Shown one piece after another: positions 8,441 through 15,880 of a stretch of DNA of 64,000 nucleotides. The notes under the pieces were generated by a model that had not been told where the DNA came from, ran no database searches, and saw only the letters and a list, made by a program, of their open reading frames with translations. Numbering within the stretch: position 1 is the first letter of the stretch; every line of letters begins with the position of its first letter. This DNA is from Mesobacillus selenatarsenatis SF-1 (lineage in GTDB: Bacteria > Bacillota > Bacilli > Bacillales > Cytobacillaceae): contig NZ_BASE01000004.1 of NCBI RefSeq assembly GCF_000813125.1, positions 1-64,000 of the forward strand. Reading direction: 5' to 3'. The position numbers and the translations under genes are program-made.

Positions 8441-9499
8441 TTAGTCCATTACCGTGATTCCATTTGGTATTTCGCCGACGTCAATCGTCTCTACTTGCTT
8501 GCTGTCAAGATCAATGATGCTGACTGTGTTATCAAACATATTGGTTACATAGGCGAACTTCCCGTCACTGCTTACAGTTACACCATGCGCTCCATTCCCT
8601 GTCTTGATTTCATCGACAACCTTCTTCGTATCAAGATCTACAATAGACATTGAATTTGAAGGTGATTCCTCGGTGCCCTGGTTAGCCACATACGCATATT
8701 TGCCGTCCGGCCCTATATATACCTGGGCAGGACCTGTACCAACTTCTACCTTGACCACCTCTTTCGTTTCTATATCGACTATGGCCAATGAATTTTCTGC
8801 GAAAAGTGTTACCACCAGGGTCTTCCCGTCCTTTGTCACTCCTGTTGTTACAGGTGTATTACCTGTTTTAATTCTTTCTTCTGCAAATGTTTCCAGATTA
8901 ATCGCACTTACCGTGTCCTCACCCATGTTGGCGATATAGGCAAATTTACTGTCCGCCGTAATCCTGAACCCATGAGGGCCTTTGCCTGTTGGAATGGTTT
9001 TTACAACTTCATATGATGCAGGGTCAATTACCGAAACTGTGTCATCTTCGTTGTTTGTTACCAAAACGTATTTTCCATCCCCTGAATAGACAACATGCGC
9101 AGGGTGATTCCCTACTTCTACTTCTTTTAAGAGTTCATTTGTATAAGCATCATAGATTAATACTTTTCCGGGAGATTCGTCTCCATGACCGCTATGATCT
9201 CCTTCCGTCCCCGGAACTAGAGTTGCAGCAACAACTTTGCCGTCTGGTGACAGCTGGATATTATGAACCACTCCATCAGCCGAGATCGTATCAGTCACTT
9301 TATTGTCCTTTACTTTGACCTTACTGATTGACCCGCCCTCATTCGCAGTAAAATAATATTTTTCTAATACTTGTTCCTGTTTGACAGCCTTAACTGCAGG
9401 CTTTTCCTGAACTTTAGACGTGTCTTCCGAGCCACACCCAGCCAGCACTATTCCAAGAGACAAAACTGCACTAATTACTTTTACATTAAAACGACTCAT
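8441..9499 (-). CDS. YncE-like beta-propeller lipoprotein
   Basis: 352 aa. It has a lipoprotein signal peptide with lipobox LAGC (Cys22), so it is anchored outside the membrane. The remainder is a seven-bladed propeller of YVTN-type repeats: YVLVTNNEDDTVSVID, FAYIANMGEDTVSAINLE, YAYVANQGTEESPSNSMSIVD, FAYVTNMFDNTVSIIDLDS. A His-containing insert (GDHSGHGDES) sits in one loop. Family members are periplasmic or surface scaffolds, sometimes heme- or metal-associated; no catalytic motif is visible. ATG start, with AAAGGGGGG upstream. Confidence 0.8.
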   Translation of the reverse strand: MSRFNVKVISAVLSLGIVLAGCGSEDTSKVQEKPAVKAVKQEQVLEKYYFTANEGGSISKVKVKDNKVTDTISADGVVHNIQLSPDGKVVAATLVPGTEGDHSGHGDESPGKVLIYDAYTNELLKEVEVGNHPAHVVYSGDGKYVLVTNNEDDTVSVIDPASYEVVKTIPTGKGPHGFRITADSKFAYIANMGEDTVSAINLETFAEERIKTGNTPVTTGVTKDGKTLVVTLFAENSLAIVDIETKEVVKVEVGTGPAQVYIGPDGKYAYVANQGTEESPSNSMSIVDLDTKKVVDEIKTGNGAHGVTVSSDGKFAYVTNMFDNTVSIIDLDSKQVETIDVGEIPNGITVMD

Positions 9500-9730
9500 C
9501 TCGAGCCCCCCTTTTGAAAATCTATCATCATGATAATTCCTCTAATTCAAGGGAAAATGTTAAGTTCATCACATACCTAAATATATCGCAGAAAGGTTTA
9601 ACACCTTTTTGAACTTGATAAAATCTGCAAAGTTCTACAGTAAAATTAACGCCCTGCTTTTTGCAAAGTTTCCTTCTCTATGGCAAAGATAAAGTAAAAT
9701 AGTTGAATAATATTTGAGATACGCTAAAAT

Positions 9731-9762
9731 GATATCGGGTTTCGTTATTGAATTTCGATATC
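9731..9762 (+). promoter_or_regulatory. Candidate PadR operator
   Basis: Perfect inverted repeat GATATCG...CGATATC (7-bp arms, 18-nt spacer) ending 20 nt before the PadR start codon. PadR proteins usually bind such dyads and repress their own operon; the assignment is inferred. Confidence 0.5.
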
Positions 9763-9782
9763 AATGAAAGAAGGAATTATTT

Positions 9783-10091
9783 ATGGAGGATAAAGTTCTT
9801 AGGAAACTTTTTCTCGGATTCATACAGATCCATATTTTGCATCATGCGAAGGAGCAGCCGATTTTTGGGTTGTGGATGCTGGAGGAGCTTAAAGAGCACG
9901 GCTACAGTTTGAGTGCCGGCACTCTATACCCGATCCTGCACGGTATGGAATCAGACGGATTGCTAGTAAAAGAAGAGAGAAATGTCGAGGGGAAAATCCG
10001 CAAATACTATCGGACAACCGACAAAGGGAACAGCGTGCTTGTAGAAGCCCAACAGAAGGCATATGAACTTTTCAAGGAAATCAAGGATTGA
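9783..10091 (+). CDS. PadR family transcriptional regulator
   Basis: 102 aa winged-helix repressor of the small PadR type: FIQIHILHHAKEQPIFGLWMLEEL, GTLYPILHGMESDGLLVKEER (recognition helix and wing) and a short C-terminal dimerisation helix. ATG start, with GAAGGA upstream. It is the first gene of an operon with fetA-, fetB- and chrA-like genes, so it probably senses a ligand or metal stress and controls them; the inverted repeat just upstream is the likely binding site. Confidence 0.88.
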   Translation: MEDKVLRKLFLGFIQIHILHHAKEQPIFGLWMLEELKEHGYSLSAGTLYPILHGMESDGLLVKEERNVEGKIRKYYRTTDKGNSVLVEAQQKAYELFKEIKD

Positions 10092-10104
10092 TTGGAGGAA
10101 TAGC

Positions 10105-10740
10105 ATGTTTGAACTGAAAAATGTCAGAGTGGACGGTATTTTACAAATCGAGCAGCTTACGATTCCAGAAAATCAATTCACCTGCATCCTTGGACCAAGC
10201 GGAAGCGGCAAGTCCACACTTCTTCGATTGCTGAACGACCTTTCCAGTCCTGACGAAGGGGAGATTTTCTTTAAAAGCAAACCCGTCAGTTATATCGATC
10301 CGCTACAGCTCAGACGTAAAGTTGTGATGGTGTCACAGGCGCCGGTCATCTTTGGTGGCAGTATTGAAGATAATTTGCAGATCGGCCTTTCTTTTTCCGG
10401 AAAAGAAGCAGTTAATGCACATGAAATGGAATCGTTGTTAAAGCTGTTCATGCTGGATAAAAAACTCAGCGATGAAGCGGAAAATCTATCTGGAGGTGAA
10501 AAACAGCGGCTTTCCTGGGCAAGGGCGATGCTGCTTGATCCCGAAGTCTATTTGCTGGACGAGCCGACATCCGCACTAGATGAGGAGACAGCAAGGACTG
10601 TGTTAACTAGGTTTTATGAATATGCACAACAAAATTCAAAAACGGTCATCATGATCACACACTCGAAAGAGCTTGCCGAGCTCGTAGCTGAGCAGACAAT
10701 CGATATGTCGCAATACTCCATTGAAAGCGGGTTGAGCTGA
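10105..10740 (+). CDS. FetA-like ABC transporter ATP-binding protein
   Basis: 211 aa ATPase of the FetAB/YjkB (UPF0014-linked) ABC exporter, cytoplasmic side. Walker A is GPSGSGKST (res. 30-38), signature LSGGEKQR, Walker B VYLLDEP, and the switch His is in MITHSKE. I chose the ATG at 10105 because TGGAGGAA lies 7 nt upstream; the frame can be extended into the padR gene but without a ribosome site. In E. coli FetAB exports iron; here the substrate is inferred only. It is coupled to fetB. Confidence 0.85.
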   Translation: MFELKNVRVDGILQIEQLTIPENQFTCILGPSGSGKSTLLRLLNDLSSPDEGEIFFKSKPVSYIDPLQLRRKVVMVSQAPVIFGGSIEDNLQIGLSFSGKEAVNAHEMESLLKLFMLDKKLSDEAENLSGGEKQRLSWARAMLLDPEVYLLDEPTSALDEETARTVLTRFYEYAQQNSKTVIMITHSKELAELVAEQTIDMSQYSIESGLS

Positions 10741-11534
10741 TGGATGATGTGATGGATCTATCCTTTCTGCAGCTTGCAGCAGCCTATATCTTCATTCTGA
10801 TTTTAATTGTTATCGTCAGAGTTCGCGGGATTCCACGAGAAAAAGAGATTCTGCTGGCTACTGTACGCATGTCCCTCCAGCTGGTTCTGGTCGGATACCT
10901 GCTCGTCTATCTTTTTGATAATCCGAATCCTTTTTATACATTAGTGATTATTGCCATCATGCAAGTTTTTGCAATCTATAATGTCTACAAACGGACGAAG
11001 CACCCGCTTGGGGGCGAGATGAAAAAGCACATCGCCTATGCAATGGGTATTGGCATCCTGACGAGCTTATTCTTTTTCATTCTGGTGGTCCTCAATGTCA
11101 CTCCTTGGTATGAGCCTCGATATTTTATACCGATTGCTGGGATGATCATCGGGAATTCGATGACCGGGGTTTCGCTTGGAGTGAATAATTTGATCTCGGG
11201 ATTTGCATCCCACAGGGCTGAAATTGAAGGAGCACTGATGCTTGGCGCAACTCCAAAGGATGCTGCCAAAAAGGTCGTCAATGAGGCGTTTGACTCTGCC
11301 ATGCTGCCGACAATCAATTCGATGGTTGGAATGGGGATCATTTTTCTCCCCGGGATGATGACAGGGCAGATCCTGTCCGGAACATCGCCAATCGTTGCGG
11401 TAGAATACCAGATCGCCATCATGCTCGGGATTGTCGGTAGCGTTTCATTGACGGTGATTTTATATTTACAAATGGCCTATAAATCTTTTTTCAATGAGCG
11501 TTTACAATTAGTTATGAAGGAGTTAAAGAAATGA
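10740..11534 (+). CDS. FetB-like (UPF0014) ABC permease
   Basis: 264 aa permease with about seven helices. The UPF0014 core is recognisable: PREKEILLATVRMSLQLVLVGYLL, IPIAGMIIGNSMTGVSLG and ATPKDAAKKVVNEAFDSAMLPTIN. The start overlaps the fetA stop (TGATG), and its own stop overlaps the chrA start (ATGA), so the three are tightly coupled. It partners FetA in an exporter probably handling iron. Confidence 0.88.
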   Translation: MDDVMDLSFLQLAAAYIFILILIVIVRVRGIPREKEILLATVRMSLQLVLVGYLLVYLFDNPNPFYTLVIIAIMQVFAIYNVYKRTKHPLGGEMKKHIAYAMGIGILTSLFFFILVVLNVTPWYEPRYFIPIAGMIIGNSMTGVSLGVNNLISGFASHRAEIEGALMLGATPKDAAKKVVNEAFDSAMLPTINSMVGMGIIFLPGMMTGQILSGTSPIVAVEYQIAIMLGIVGSVSLTVILYLQMAYKSFFNERLQLVMKELKK

Positions 11535-12724
11535 CAGAGAAAAAAAGTGTTACGTTCCAGTCGCTGCTGGAGATATTGATGGTTTCTACCAGGCTTGGCC
11601 TGACATCGTTTGGCGGGCCTGTCGCTCACCTTGGCTATTTTCATGAGGAATATGTCCGCCGCAGAAAGTGGATGGATGAAGAAAGCTATGCAGATTTGGT
11701 GGCATTATGCCAGTTCCTGCCCGGACCCGCAAGCAGCCAGGTCGGGATCGGCGTAGGTTTGATGCGCGGTGGATTGCTAGGCGGATTGTTCGCCTTTCTA
11801 GGCTTCACACTGCCTTCTGTTTTGGCACTCATTATTTTCGCAATCATTTTACAGGGATTTGATGTTGGCGATGCCGGCTGGATTCACGGACTGAAAATTG
11901 TTGCCGTCGCCGTCGTTGCCCATGCCATCCTGGGAATGGCGCAGAAACTGACTCCCGATTTGCCGCGGAAGACGATTGCTTTATTGGCGCTCGCTGCAAC
12001 GCTGCTTTGGCAGACAGCATTTACTCAAATCGGCGTCATTATCATTGCTGGAATTTTAGGATATGTATTTTTCAAGTCTCACACAGCAACAGATGATAAA
12101 AGAATGACTTTTTCGATTTCCAAAACTGTCGGCTATGTCAGCCTGGGATTGTTTTTCGGCTTATTGATTCTCCTGCCGATTTTACGAGAAGCGACTTCGT
12201 TAAACTGGATCGCGATGTTCGACAGCTTTTACCGATCAGGCTCACTCGTTTTCGGCGGAGGCCATGTTGTCCTACCTTTGCTCGAGCGTGAATTCGTGCC
12301 AACAGGCTGGCTAAGTGAAGAAGCGTTTCTTGCAGGCTACGGCGCTGCCCAGGCGGTTCCAGGACCATTATTCACATTCGCTGCTTATATCGGAGCGATC
12401 ATCAACGGCTGGCAAGGCGGATTGCTCGCGACTGCAGCTATCTTCCTGCCGGCGTTCCTGTTGATCCTCGGGACATTGCCTTTCTGGGACGCATTACGAC
12501 GAAACAGCAAAATCAGCTCCGCTTTGATGGGCGTCAATGCCGCGGTAGTTGGGATCCTGATTGCAGCCTTCTACCATCCAATCTGGACGAGTTCGATTCT
12601 CGAGCCAGTTGATTTTGTGTTTGCAGCAGTGCTGTTCAGCATGCTGGTGTATTGGAAGCTTGCACCATGGATTGTCGTTGTTACTGGAGCTGTTGGTGGA
12701 TTGTTTTTGTATATGATTTTTTAA
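11531..12724 (+). CDS. chrA: Chromate transporter ChrA (two-domain)
   Basis: 397 aa CHR-superfamily permease exporting chromate by proton antiport. Both halves are present: the N-half has TSFGGPVAHLGYFHEEYVRR and CQFLPGPASSQVGIGVG, the C-half has SGSLVFGGGHVVLPLLEREFV and AAQAVPGPLFTFAAYIGA. Length matches the long-chain (fused) form. It is the last gene in the PadR operon. Members of this family have also been linked to other anions, so chromate is the family expectation and not proven here. Confidence 0.88.
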   Translation: MTEKKSVTFQSLLEILMVSTRLGLTSFGGPVAHLGYFHEEYVRRRKWMDEESYADLVALCQFLPGPASSQVGIGVGLMRGGLLGGLFAFLGFTLPSVLALIIFAIILQGFDVGDAGWIHGLKIVAVAVVAHAILGMAQKLTPDLPRKTIALLALAATLLWQTAFTQIGVIIIAGILGYVFFKSHTATDDKRMTFSISKTVGYVSLGLFFGLLILLPILREATSLNWIAMFDSFYRSGSLVFGGGHVVLPLLEREFVPTGWLSEEAFLAGYGAAQAVPGPLFTFAAYIGAIINGWQGGLLATAAIFLPAFLLILGTLPFWDALRRNSKISSALMGVNAAVVGILIAAFYHPIWTSSILEPVDFVFAAVLFSMLVYWKLAPWIVVVTGAVGGLFLYMIF

Positions 12725-12753
12725 AATAAACCGGGCGTTGGTCCGGTTTATTT
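12724..12753 (+). terminator. Terminator after chrA
   Basis: Stem AAATAAACCGG / CCGGTTTATTT with an 8-nt loop, starting at the chrA stop codon; symmetric enough to work in both directions. Confidence 0.85.
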
Positions 12754-12835
12754 CTGTTTAACAGAGGTTTACAAGCAATATTTTATTAATCGCTGATTTC
12801 CCGTTTCCGATTTCCGGGCGATAATAGGATTTTTT

Positions 12836-12940
12836 CGACCACTTTTTTTAATATATTGGCGGATTTTCTATTATTTCGACCACTTTTTCGAATATATCGA
12901 CCACTTTTACAGATATTTCGACCAAGTCGGTCATAGATAC
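12836..12940. repeat. Intergenic tandem array B, about 21-nt period, core TTCGACCAC
   Basis: Cores TCGACCACTTTTT lie at 12836, 12878, 12898 and 12919, with a degenerate copy near 12857, i.e. steps of 21, 21, 20 and 21. Units alternate the core with T-rich and AT-rich filler. The array lies between two convergent genes and between their two terminators. The architecture matches arrays A, C and D; the core sequence differs. Confidence 0.75.
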
Positions 12941-12950
12941 GTGCATTGAG

Positions 12951-12986
12951 TAAAAAGAACCTTGACCACTCACGGTCAAGGTTCTT
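12951..12986 (-). terminator. Terminator after iadA
   Basis: Perfect 13-bp stem AAGAACCTTGACC / GGTCAAGGTTCTT with a 6-nt loop; minus-strand T-run TTTTTA follows. Confidence 0.9.
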
Positions 12987-12990
12987 CAAA

Positions 12991-14160
12991 TCATTCAAAT
13001 GTCCCTCTCACCAGCGGAACTCGGTTTTCCACCATAACCTTGCCCATGGCGATGACGGTATCAATGTCAAAATTATCGTCTAGTAGGACTATATCCGCAT
13101 CATGTCCATTCTCAATCCGGCCTTTTTGTTTCAGCTTCAGGATTGCGGCAGGGTTTGCGGTAATCACACGGATGGCCGTTTCAAGCGGAATCCCCTCATT
13201 TAAAACAGCATCCTTTACCGCTTCGTACAATGAGGAAACCTGTCCGATCTGCAAGCCGATCAATTCGCCATTTTTATCAAAATCAGGCAAGCTTGCCTGT
13301 CCATCGGATGTGAAAGTAATCTGGCCTATATCTACTCCTGCTTCAAGCATGCGTTTCAGCGCGACGCTACACTTCACTTCCCCTTCCTCAAGAAACTTCG
13401 GAATTGAACTGGTTGTGAAATCAACCCAGCCGCCTTTTTTCGCATATTCAATGCCCGCTTCAAACAAATGCGGATTACGGTTGATGTGTGTCGGATAAAA
13501 TTGTCGGATCGGGATATCGGTGTTCTCGACGACCTGCTCGATCACTTTTAAATGGTCAGGGCTGTCGCCAACATGGACATTGACGATGCCGCTTTTACCG
13601 GAAAGCATCCCGCCAATCCGTGCTGCAGAAGCAATCTTCGCCAGCTCTTCAGGAGTCGGCTGCGATGAGCGATGATCGGCAATCGCGATTTCCCCTGCCC
13701 CGATGATTTTATCGATTAAAATGATATCGTCTTCGATTTTACCAGTTAGAGTTTTAACAGGGACCTGGTAGGATCCTGTCTGAACATAGGTGGTAATTCC
13801 TTCTTCCTCAAGTGCGCGCGCCTTGGCAATCAGACTTGGCATCGTCCGTGTCGTCCCGTCGGTGCCGAGCACGCCGACCAGCGTCGTGATGCCGGCAGTT
13901 GTTGCCTGTGTTAGCTGAATCTCCGGCGTCCTCGTACGAAACCCGCCTTCCCCACCTCCTCCAATCAAATGGACATGGGAATCGATGAATCCCGGTACGA
14001 CCTTCTTGCCTGTTGCATCAATGACCTTTATTTCCACGAAGTTTTCAGGAAGCTCAATTTCATCCTGGATAAATCCTATTTTACGATCAACTAGCAATAT
14101 ATCTTTTTTCCCAAGGTAATCTGGTGCGTAAATGTCTCCATTCTTGATTAACGTCAGCAC
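12991..14160 (-). CDS. iadA: Isoaspartyl dipeptidase (beta-aspartyl-peptidase)
   Basis: 389 aa zinc hydrolase of the amidohydrolase superfamily that cleaves beta-aspartyl dipeptides arising from damaged proteins or cyanophycin-like material. The N-terminal metal motif is GFIDSHVHL (His62, His64) followed by the family GGGGEGG loop; further signatures are GTDGTTRTMPSL, HVGDSPDHL, FTSDGQAS and the C-terminal GHDADIVLLDDNFD. Length equals E. coli IadA. I chose GTG at 14160, with AGGAGGGG 6 nt upstream, over the longer frame from 14178, whose 'start' lies inside that ribosome site. It is downstream of yfcC in a sigma-54 operon. Confidence 0.9.
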   Translation of the reverse strand: MLTLIKNGDIYAPDYLGKKDILLVDRKIGFIQDEIELPENFVEIKVIDATGKKVVPGFIDSHVHLIGGGGEGGFRTRTPEIQLTQATTAGITTLVGVLGTDGTTRTMPSLIAKARALEEEGITTYVQTGSYQVPVKTLTGKIEDDIILIDKIIGAGEIAIADHRSSQPTPEELAKIASAARIGGMLSGKSGIVNVHVGDSPDHLKVIEQVVENTDIPIRQFYPTHINRNPHLFEAGIEYAKKGGWVDFTTSSIPKFLEEGEVKCSVALKRMLEAGVDIGQITFTSDGQASLPDFDKNGELIGLQIGQVSSLYEAVKDAVLNEGIPLETAIRVITANPAAILKLKQKGRIENGHDADIVLLDDNFDIDTVIAMGKVMVENRVPLVRGTFE

Positions 14161-14190
14161 TAGGGTCCCCTCCTGCAATCTTTTTGCCCA

Positions 14191-15687
14191 TTATAAACCA
14201 ATGGATACAGCAATGATAATAAATATGATTGATACTGCTACTAATAGCAACATGAATTTGAAAATGAACTTTGCCCATACTCCCCAGTCAATCCGCGCTG
14301 CCCCCAGCGTGCCAATCAATGCAGCTGAAGTCGGAACGATGATGTTTGTCAAACCATCTCCCAACTGGAAAGCAAGGACCGCAACCTGACGGGAAACACC
14401 GGCGATATCCGCAAGCGGCGCCATTAAAGGCATCGTCAATGCTGCCTGGCCCGATCCTGATACGACAAAGAAATTGAAAACGGATTGGAACAAATACATA
14501 AACACCGCGGAAACCGATGCCGGCAGGTCACCAATCGCCTGGCCAGCTCCAAAAAGCATCGTGTTAAGCACGGACGGTGCATCCGGGCTGTCGCCTCCAA
14601 GGATGATGACGATTCCTTTGGCCATTCCGACAACTAGGGCGGCTGGCAATAAGTCCTTCGCGCCGTCAATGAATCCATCTGCAATATCATTGACCTTCAT
14701 ATTGTTCAACTTAAAAATGACGCCAATGATTCCGGCCACAAGTCCGATGGTGAAAAACTGAGAAGCGATTTCCGGAATATAGTATGCATGCTCAATAACT
14801 CCCCAGACAATCCAGGCGATTCCGGCCACAATTGTCAAAATCACAAGGCTGTGACCCAGTGTGAATTTCACATTTAAATCGTGGTTACTCATATCCTTAC
14901 GGAAATAATCGTCGCTTTTATAGGTAAGCGACCTTACCGGATCCTTCTTGATGCTTGCCGCATATCGCCATGTGTAGATAATTCCGAGCAGCGTAAATAC
15001 AGCCCACATTGCCATGCGGAACGGGGACTCGGATAAAACTGGCACACCAGAGATTCCCTGTGCAATCGCGACACCGAAAGGATTCATCCATGATGTTGCG
15101 AATCCTATTTGTGTAGCCACGTAAGTGATCATAACACCTGTAATAGCGTCATATCCAAGCGCAACCATCAATGGTACGAGAATCATCGCAAAGGCGATCG
15201 CTTCTTCACCCATTCCAAAAACAGCTCCGCCAAGGGAGAACAAGAAGAACATGATCGGGATGATAAGGATTTCCCTGCCCTTTGTCTTGTCGATGACGTT
15301 CAGGATGCCTTCCTCGATCGCCCTTGTTCTCATGATGATGCCAAAAGCTCCGCCAATGATAAGGATAAAAGCTACAACTCCGACAGCAGAGCCCCATTTA
15401 TCTCCAGAAACCAACCCTTCAAAGACAAAGTTCAGGAAGCCTGCTTCTCCACCTGCTTCGAACAAATCGGTGCCTTTATGGACAGGATTCCCCTGTTCAT
15501 CTTTTACAATCTGAAAGCTCTCCGGGTCCAATACAGTCTTCGTTTTTTCCTCTCCATTGTCGCTATAGGTGATTTCCTTCGTTTCGAATTGGCCCACCGG
15601 CACGAAATACGTCACGATTGCCGCAAGCATGACAACGAAAAACACAATCACAAATGTATGCGGAACCTTCCATACTTTATTTTCCAT
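14191..15687 (-). CDS. YfcC family transporter
   Basis: 498 aa membrane protein of the YfcC/DcuC-like ion transporter group, with 12 or more helices. Family features are the N-terminal helix followed by an extracellular segment with VLDPESFQIVKDEQGNPVH, GMGEEAIAFAMILVPLMVALGYD, and a C-terminal repeat with SGSGQAALTMPLMAPLADIAGVSR and LGDGLTNIIVPTSA. Some members move basic amino acids or di/tripeptide-like anions. It lies 31 nt upstream of iadA, suggesting it imports beta-aspartyl dipeptides or related amino acids for that enzyme. Transcribed from a sigma-54 promoter. Confidence 0.85.
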   Translation of the reverse strand: MENKVWKVPHTFVIVFFVVMLAAIVTYFVPVGQFETKEITYSDNGEEKTKTVLDPESFQIVKDEQGNPVHKGTDLFEAGGEAGFLNFVFEGLVSGDKWGSAVGVVAFILIIGGAFGIIMRTRAIEEGILNVIDKTKGREILIIPIMFFLFSLGGAVFGMGEEAIAFAMILVPLMVALGYDAITGVMITYVATQIGFATSWMNPFGVAIAQGISGVPVLSESPFRMAMWAVFTLLGIIYTWRYAASIKKDPVRSLTYKSDDYFRKDMSNHDLNVKFTLGHSLVILTIVAGIAWIVWGVIEHAYYIPEIASQFFTIGLVAGIIGVIFKLNNMKVNDIADGFIDGAKDLLPAALVVGMAKGIVIILGGDSPDAPSVLNTMLFGAGQAIGDLPASVSAVFMYLFQSVFNFFVVSGSGQAALTMPLMAPLADIAGVSRQVAVLAFQLGDGLTNIIVPTSAALIGTLGAARIDWGVWAKFIFKFMLLLVAVSIIFIIIAVSIGL

Positions 15688-15734
15688 CCCTTAAACCCCC
15701 TTGATTTTATAAAATAATTCCTTATATAAAGTTT

Positions 15735-15752
15735 TTGCAATTTTCGTGCCAA
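15735..15752 (-). promoter_or_regulatory. Sigma-54 (SigL) promoter of yfcC-iadA
   Basis: Minus-strand sequence TTGGCACGAAAATTGCAA matches the -24/-12 consensus TGGCAC-N5-TTGC exactly. The start site would fall near 15725, about 38 nt before the yfcC ATG. The divergent neighbour is a sigma-54 activator, which supports the call. Confidence 0.92.
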
Positions 15753-15811
15753 TAGTTACGAAGCCATTGAAACTGTGAAAATACTCGTTTACAAGCTGCT
15801 CACCAAAATTA

Positions 15812-15877
15812 AATTGGTTCTATATGGTTCTTTTAAATGGTATAATAAATTTACCATTAAACCAAAAAGGACCAATT
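15812..15877. promoter_or_regulatory. Nested inverted repeats: likely enhancer/operator of the sigma-54 activator
   Basis: Outer dyad AATTGGTTC (15812-15820) / GGACCAATT (15869-15877), inner perfect dyad AATGGTA (15836-15842) / TACCATT (15852-15858), plus extra ATGGTTC and AACCA half-sites. They overlap a TATAAT at 15841-15846, the probable -10 of the activator gene, and lie 87-152 nt upstream of the predicted yfcC start site, the usual enhancer distance. Dual activation and autoregulation is inferred. Confidence 0.65.
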
Positions 15878-15880
15878 AAA

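Noticed and set aside
12786-12998. 70-aa frame across array B
   Set aside because: Crosses the iadA terminator and the array; no ribosome site, repeat-derived composition.
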